A stretch of DNA of 64,000 nucleotides from a virus. A program made the position numbers and the translations under genes. The notes below the pieces were generated by a model. The model ran no database searches and was not told the origin of the DNA. It saw only the letters and a program-made list of their open reading frames with translations. Positions 63,758 through 64,000 of this stretch are shown here, in pieces. How positions within the stretch are numbered: position 1 is the stretch's first letter; each line of letters opens with the position of its first letter. The DNA lies in IMG/VR virus record IMGVR_UViG_3300021368_000003, positions 31,400-95,399 of that record, one strand, 5' to 3'.

Positions 63758-63881
63758 GGGGGTCTCTCGTGAATACTATTCGTAGAGTCTCTACGAAACA
63801 ATCCCAGATATATGCAAGCTCGACCCTGAGGGTGATCTTACTACCTGGGAAATTTTTTGATACTGGACTTTGCGAAATCAT
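63738..63881 (-). CDS. Hypothetical small ORF (47 aa)
   Basis: A short frame read from the sequence, starting at 63881 and overlapping the NlpC-like gene's start by 20 nt. The product has a hydrophobic/aromatic middle (VELAYIWDCFVETLRIVF) flanked by basic and acidic ends; it could be a short amphipathic helix. No ribosome-binding site is evident. The frame includes a 19-bp inverted repeat, so the region may serve as RNA structure instead. Treated as tentative. Confidence 0.4.
   Translation of the reverse strand: MISQSPVSKNFPGSKITLRVELAYIWDCFVETLRIVFTRDPHDAHRE
63779..63797. repeat. Perfect 9-bp inverted repeat with 1-nt centre
   Basis: The sequence TTCGTAGAG-T-CTCTACGAA is self-complementary over 18 of 19 bases. 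The one-base centre makes a tight hairpin unlikely, so it could be a protein operator. It lies 22 bp upstream of the NlpC-like ATG and inside the tentative 47-aa frame. No T-run follows. Confidence 0.6.
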
Positions 63882-64000
63882 GAATAATATATCGACCGCT
63901 CTGGGATACTGTTATAGCTTAGAAAGACGGTACTTTTTAATATAACCGCCCACGGGGCTAACAAATAAGGGCGCACAATAACTGTCACATAAGGGGGACG
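63882..64000. other. Right end without a supported gene
   Basis: No convincing open frame or RNA gene was found in the last 119 bases. The segment is mixed in composition with an AT-rich patch (TTTTTAATATAA at 63934-63945) that might include a promoter, but there is no clear late or sigma-70 motif. Upstream genes lie outside the window. Confidence 0.5.

Noticed and set aside
1-64000. tRNA or other structural RNA genes
   Set aside because: No cloverleaf-like pattern with TTC and CCA-like ends was seen; cyanophage tRNAs may lie outside the window.

Overview
The window is about 64 kb of the late region of a T4-like marine cyanophage (a myovirus of Synechococcus or Prochlorococcus; the metabolic genes fit Synechococcus better). 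The evidence is T4-type head-neck, baseplate and terminase genes in the cyanomyovirus order, together with cyanobacterium-derived metabolic genes: plastocyanin, plastoquinol terminal oxidase, glucose-6-phosphate dehydrogenase and 6-phosphogluconate dehydrogenase. Every supported gene lies on the minus strand, so transcription runs from 64000 towards 1. Genes are packed with ATGA/TAATG overlaps. The few gaps mostly hold ATAAATA/CTAAATA boxes that match the T4-like late promoter.

In transcription order: (1) 63.9-57.3 kb: an NlpC/P60-like hydrolase, an AbrB-like small protein, a 1388-aa structural protein with DUF5648-like repeats, a PAAR-like spike tip, a 48-aa basic protein and gp25. (2) 57.3-27.3 kb: the baseplate wedge block, with gp6, a giant 7079-aa modular protein whose N-terminus resembles the cyanophage gp7-position wedge protein, a YHYH+Ig protein, a fibre ending in a cupredoxin-like domain, a Gly-rich repeat protein and gp8. 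(3) 27.3-19.3 kb: a 2479-aa DUF4815 protein and two small coiled-coil proteins, closed by a UUCG-hairpin terminator. (4) 19.3-11.4 kb: a very long repetitive tail fibre with an Mtd_N-type N-terminus, broken by a one-base deletion near 14695. (5) 11.4-8.2 kb: gp13, gp14, gp15 and gp16. (6) 8.2-5.5 kb: small structural or DNA-associated proteins (DUF3008, DUF6321, a zinc-knuckle microprotein). (7) 5.5-0.65 kb: the auxiliary metabolic cassette petE-PTOX-zwf-gnd, interleaved with small single-helix membrane proteins, then a nuclease and the start of gp17.

The cassette sits between gp16 and gp17, inside the g15-g18 interval known as a hyperplastic region in cyanomyoviruses. A late-promoter box precedes petE, and from petE to gp17 there is not a single intergenic gap. 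Redox genes (plastocyanin, PTOX), the oxidative pentose phosphate pathway and the packaging motor therefore look like one co-expressed, translationally coupled late unit. Inference: it sustains electron flow and NADPH/pentose supply while DNA is made and packaged.

Most notable: the 21-kb gene, with seven copies of one repeat, nested module insertions, a beta-propeller, two LamG domains, two CBM5/12-like modules and an EF-hand; the microproteins threaded between the metabolic enzymes; the frameshifted fibre; and the cupredoxin domain on a virion fibre. All family assignments were made by eye from motifs; no database search was run.
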